A stretch of DNA of 6,936 bases from Pseudomonadota bacterium. GTDB taxonomy: Bacteria; Pseudomonadota; Alphaproteobacteria; Rhizobiales; Devosiaceae. Below are positions 4,824-6,936 of this stretch, piece by piece (within the stretch, counting starts at the first letter, position 1; each line of letters begins with the position of its first letter). The notes under the pieces were generated by a model that saw nothing but the letters and a program-made list of their open reading frames with translations, had not been told where the DNA came from and did not search any database. Position numbers and translations under genes: made by a program. Location: positions 1 to 6,936 of the forward strand of contig JAEWHZ010000360.1 in assembly GCA_023387585.1 (NCBI GenBank), read 5' to 3'.

Positions 4824-6936
4824 ATGGCGAAGAACTCCACACCTCCCGCGAACGATCCGGCAGCCCTGGCATTCTCGGCCGTAGAGGATGCCCTCAAGGA
4901 CTCGGTGTTCAGCCTCGATGACGCCCCCGAAGCGGCGGCCGAGGAGCGTGCCGCACCGCGCAACGAGCCCGAGCCCCTGCCCCGCCGGCGCGCCGAACGC
5001 GCCCGCGCCGCGGACCGGATCGCCCAGCAGGCATCGAGCGTCGCCAATGACGACCGCTTCCCCACCTCGCGCATCCTGTACGGCCTGCAGACCAAGGCGT
5101 CCCGCATGCCGACCGTCGTTGCGACCATCGTCTCGATCGCCTGGCTGGTGGCGACCGGCACCGCCGGCTATTTCCGCTACGGGTCCGAGTTCCGCAACGT
5201 TTCCGCCTTCGTCGGCTCGCTCGACTTCATCGTCCTCGCCGCCATCATGGTGCTGCCGGTGTTCGGCTTCTTCGCCGTCGCCACGCTGGTACGCCGGGCG
5301 CAGGACCTGCGCAATGCCGCCTCTTCCATCACCCAGGCCGCCATCCGCCTCGCCGAACCCGAAGTGACCGCCTCGGACAAGGTCGCGACCGTCGGCCAGG
5401 CCGTGCGTCGCGAGGTCAACGCGCTCGGCGACGGACTCGAACGTGCCCTGAGCCGCGCCGGCGAACTCGAAGTGATGCTGCACAACGAGGTCACGGCGCT
5501 CGAAAAGACCTATGCCGAGAATGAATCGCGCATGCGCGCGCTCATTTCCGAGCTCGCCAGCCAGCGTGAAAGCGTCGTCGCCAATACCGAGCGCGTGCGC
5601 GAGGCGATCACCGAGAGCCATACCGGCCTCGTCTTCGACCTCGACATGATCTCGCAGCGCATTGCCGGCACCATCGTAGAGAGCGGCGGCAACCTGACGC
5701 GCGCCCTCGAAACGGCCGGGCACACGCTGACCACCGGCTTCTCCGAGCGCACCGACAGCTTCGTGAGCCTGATCGACACCCGCACCAGCGATTTGCTCGG
5801 GGCGGTTGAAGGCGGCTCGGCCCGCCTGTCCGAGGCCTTCGAGGCCAATTCGGCCGCCATGGCCCGCGACTTCGGCGCCCGCAGCGCCGATCTGTCGACC
5901 GAGATCGAATTGCGCATGAACGCGCTGACGGAGGCCCTCGACCAGCGCACCAGCCGCCTGACCGATGCCATCGACCATCACGCCAGCGGGCTGTCCGACG
6001 CCATCGACCAGCGCACCGTCTCCTTCTCCGACACGCTCGATGCGCGCACGCGCATCCTTTCGGAGGCCATCGAGGAACAGACCACCGCCCTGTCCGGCGC
6101 CATCGACGAGCGCACCACCGCGCTGTCCAACCTGTTGACGGATGGCGGCTCGGCGCTGCTCGAACAGCTGCGCGAGCGCGGCCACGAAGTGTCCGGCGCC
6201 CTCGACCTGATCGGCACGCGCATCTCCGAGGACATCTCGGCGCGCTCGCACGAGGCCGAGGTGCTGCTCAACGCCCTGACGCGCCAGGTCGACGAAAGCA
6301 TGAACATCCAGCTCAATTCGCTGGAGAGCCGCCTGCAATCGGCGCTGATCGAGATCAACGGTGCCCTTGACGAAACCTCGGAGAAGGCGCGCATCAACAT
6401 CGTCAGCGCCGGCGCCGAATCCGTGTCCGAGTTCGACACCAAGCTGGACGCCCTCACCACCGGCATCGACGAGCGCCTGCGCATGCTCGACGGCACTGTC
6501 GGCGAGCGCGGCGAACGCCTGCTGGCGACGCTCGACCAGCACAACGAAACCTTCGCCAGCCGTGCCGACCTGCTGGAATCGACGCTTGAAAGCGGCACCG
6601 GCCGCTATGCCGAGCTGGTCGATGCCCGCACCGCCGAGCTGACCGGCAAGCTGGCTGATTCCGCACGCGAGGTCTCGGACTCCCTCGCCGGGCACACGCA
6701 AACCATCGCCGACGCCCTCGAGAACCGCACCATCGAGCTCGACAACATGCTATCGGGCCGGACGCTGCGGCTCGACGAGACGCTATCGACGCGCAAGAGC
6801 GAGTTGGAGGAGAGCTTCGCCAGCCTCGACAGCAAGATCGGCGAAACCCTGCGCACCCACACCGCCGAGCTCGATGCCGCCATCTCGCAGCGCACCAACG
6901 TGCTGGACGAGGCGCTGGCCCAGCGCACGCTCGAGC
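4824..6936 (+). CDS. Growth-pole-ring (GPR/RgsE)-like giant membrane-anchored coiled-coil protein, N-terminal part
   Basis: An open frame of 704 codons runs past the right edge without a stop. Residues 1-95 are Ala/Pro/charged, with a basic patch before the membrane (RRRAERARAADR, 54-65). Two hydrophobic helices follow, about 96-117 and 133-157, with a short loop between. Positive charges on both outer flanks predict that both ends are cytoplasmic. Residues 158-268 are a conserved-looking helical segment (VGQAVRREVNALGDGLERAL, 190-209). From about residue 269 the chain is an 11-residue repeat of apolipoprotein/coiled-coil character. This layout matches the GPR (Agrobacterium) and RgsE (Sinorhizobium) family of proteins, about 2000 residues long, that form a ring at the growing pole of Hyphomicrobiales. 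The ATG is the first after an in-frame TAG at 4788; AAGAG precedes it closely. It is divergent from all other genes here. The family call rests on architecture and recall of the conserved segment, not on a search. Confidence 0.82.
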   Translation, partial: MAKNSTPPANDPAALAFSAVEDALKDSVFSLDDAPEAAAEERAAPRNEPEPLPRRRAERARAADRIAQQASSVANDDRFPTSRILYGLQTKASRMPTVVATIVSIAWLVATGTAGYFRYGSEFRNVSAFVGSLDFIVLAAIMVLPVFGFFAVATLVRRAQDLRNAASSITQAAIRLAEPEVTASDKVATVGQAVRREVNALGDGLERALSRAGELEVMLHNEVTALEKTYAENESRMRALISELASQRESVVANTERVREAITESHTGLVFDLDMISQRIAGTIVESGGNLTRALETAGHTLTTGFSERTDSFVSLIDTRTSDLLGAVEGGSARLSEAFEANSAAMARDFGARSADLSTEIELRMNALTEALDQRTSRLTDAIDHHASGLSDAIDQRTVSFSDTLDARTRILSEAIEEQTTALSGAIDERTTALSNLLTDGGSALLEQLRERGHEVSGALDLIGTRISEDISARSHEAEVLLNALTRQVDESMNIQLNSLESRLQSALIEINGALDETSEKARINIVSAGAESVSEFDTKLDALTTGIDERLRMLDGTVGERGERLLATLDQHNETFASRADLLESTLESGTGRYAELVDARTAELTGKLADSAREVSDSLAGHTQTIADALENRTIELDNMLSGRTLRLDETLSTRKSELEESFASLDSKIGETLRTHTAELDAAISQRTNVLDEALAQRTLE
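5661..6551 (+). repeat. 27 consecutive 11-residue (33-base) repeat units in the gpr-like protein
   Basis: Residues 280-576 divide without a gap into 27 units of 11. Position 1 is nearly always Leu/Ile/Val/Phe and position 5 Leu/Ile/Phe/Val. The best-preserved stretch, residues 368-433, repeats L-[ST]-[DE]-A-[IL]-D-x-R-T-x-x (TEALDQRTSR, SDAIDQRTVS, SGAIDERTTA), and there the DNA itself is similar between units (GCCATCGAC followed by AGCGCACC). Middle units (about 445-576) are more diverged but keep register. Confidence 0.8.
6573..6935 (+). repeat. Second in-register block of 11-residue repeat units, continuing past the edge
   Basis: Residues 584-704 form 11 further units with hydrophobic residues at positions 1 and 5; units from 628 on approach L-D-E-x-L-x-x-R-T-x-E. 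The block is offset from the previous one by a 7-residue insert (577-583, bases 6552-6572). The last unit ends exactly at the window edge, and the next base is a C, compatible with another Leu codon. Confidence 0.78.

Noticed and set aside
4606..4872. An 88-codon minus-strand frame in the divergent intergenic region
   Set aside because: It overlaps the gpr-like start antisense, has no ribosome binding site or recognisable motif, and runs through the CtrA-type box.
4676..4921. An 81-codon plus-strand frame entering the gpr-like gene
   Set aside because: It is out of frame with the better-supported start at 4824 and overlaps its first 98 bases, with no recognisable motif.
4752..6701. A 649-codon open frame on the minus strand opposite the gpr-like gene
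   Set aside because: It mirrors the plus-strand 33-base periodicity, giving a Gly/Ala/Val-rich repeat with no recognisable fold. The plus strand has membrane helices, a conserved helical segment and hendecads. GC-biased third positions remove antisense stops.

Overview
The window looks like a chromosomal segment from a high-GC alphaproteobacterium, most likely of the order Hyphomicrobiales (Rhizobiales). The evidence is a GPR/RgsE-type giant polar-growth protein (known from this order), an FdVI/adrenodoxin-type ferredoxin, a full CtrA-consensus box (TTAA-N7-TTAAC), and strongly GC-biased third codon positions. No mobile element, tRNA, rRNA or CRISPR array is visible. The genus cannot be fixed from the sequence alone.

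Layout. Five genes lie on the minus strand and one on the plus strand. Read in the direction of minus-strand transcription from about 4600 down to 1, they are: a small Hpt-domain phosphotransfer protein (4069-4467); prfC, release factor 3 (2327-3949), with its own recognisable sigma70-like promoter at 4022-4050; a class I SAM-dependent methyltransferase (1149-2330), translationally coupled to prfC by a 4-base GTGA stop/start overlap; a GC-rich stem-loop; a [2Fe-2S] ferredoxin (743-1063); and, 26 bases further on, a uroporphyrinogen-III C-methyltransferase whose C-terminus runs off the left edge. Divergently, on the plus strand from 4824 to beyond the right edge, is the N-terminal 704 residues of a very long membrane-anchored protein of the growth-pole-ring family.

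The most interesting part is the 356-base divergent intergenic region (4468-4823) and the large gene it drives. It contains a perfect CtrA-type box, an abutting 12-base perfect palindrome, and an 8-base inverted repeat whose arms are centred 20 bases apart next to a TATATT -10-like element. It separates a phosphorelay gene (Hpt) from a polar-growth scaffold gene, so a cell-cycle-controlled polar-growth module is a reasonable hypothesis. The big protein carries an 11-residue (hendecad) periodicity that keeps register for 27 consecutive units, slips once by a single 7-residue unit, and then continues to the window edge.

Functionally, prfC plus the coupled methyltransferase suggest a translation-related pair. 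The ferredoxin plus SUMT point to Fe-S/siroheme (sulfite or nitrite reduction) or cobalamin metabolism, but the deciding neighbours lie outside the window. Several very long antisense open frames, up to about 650 codons, are judged to be shadows created by GC bias and by the 33-base periodicity.
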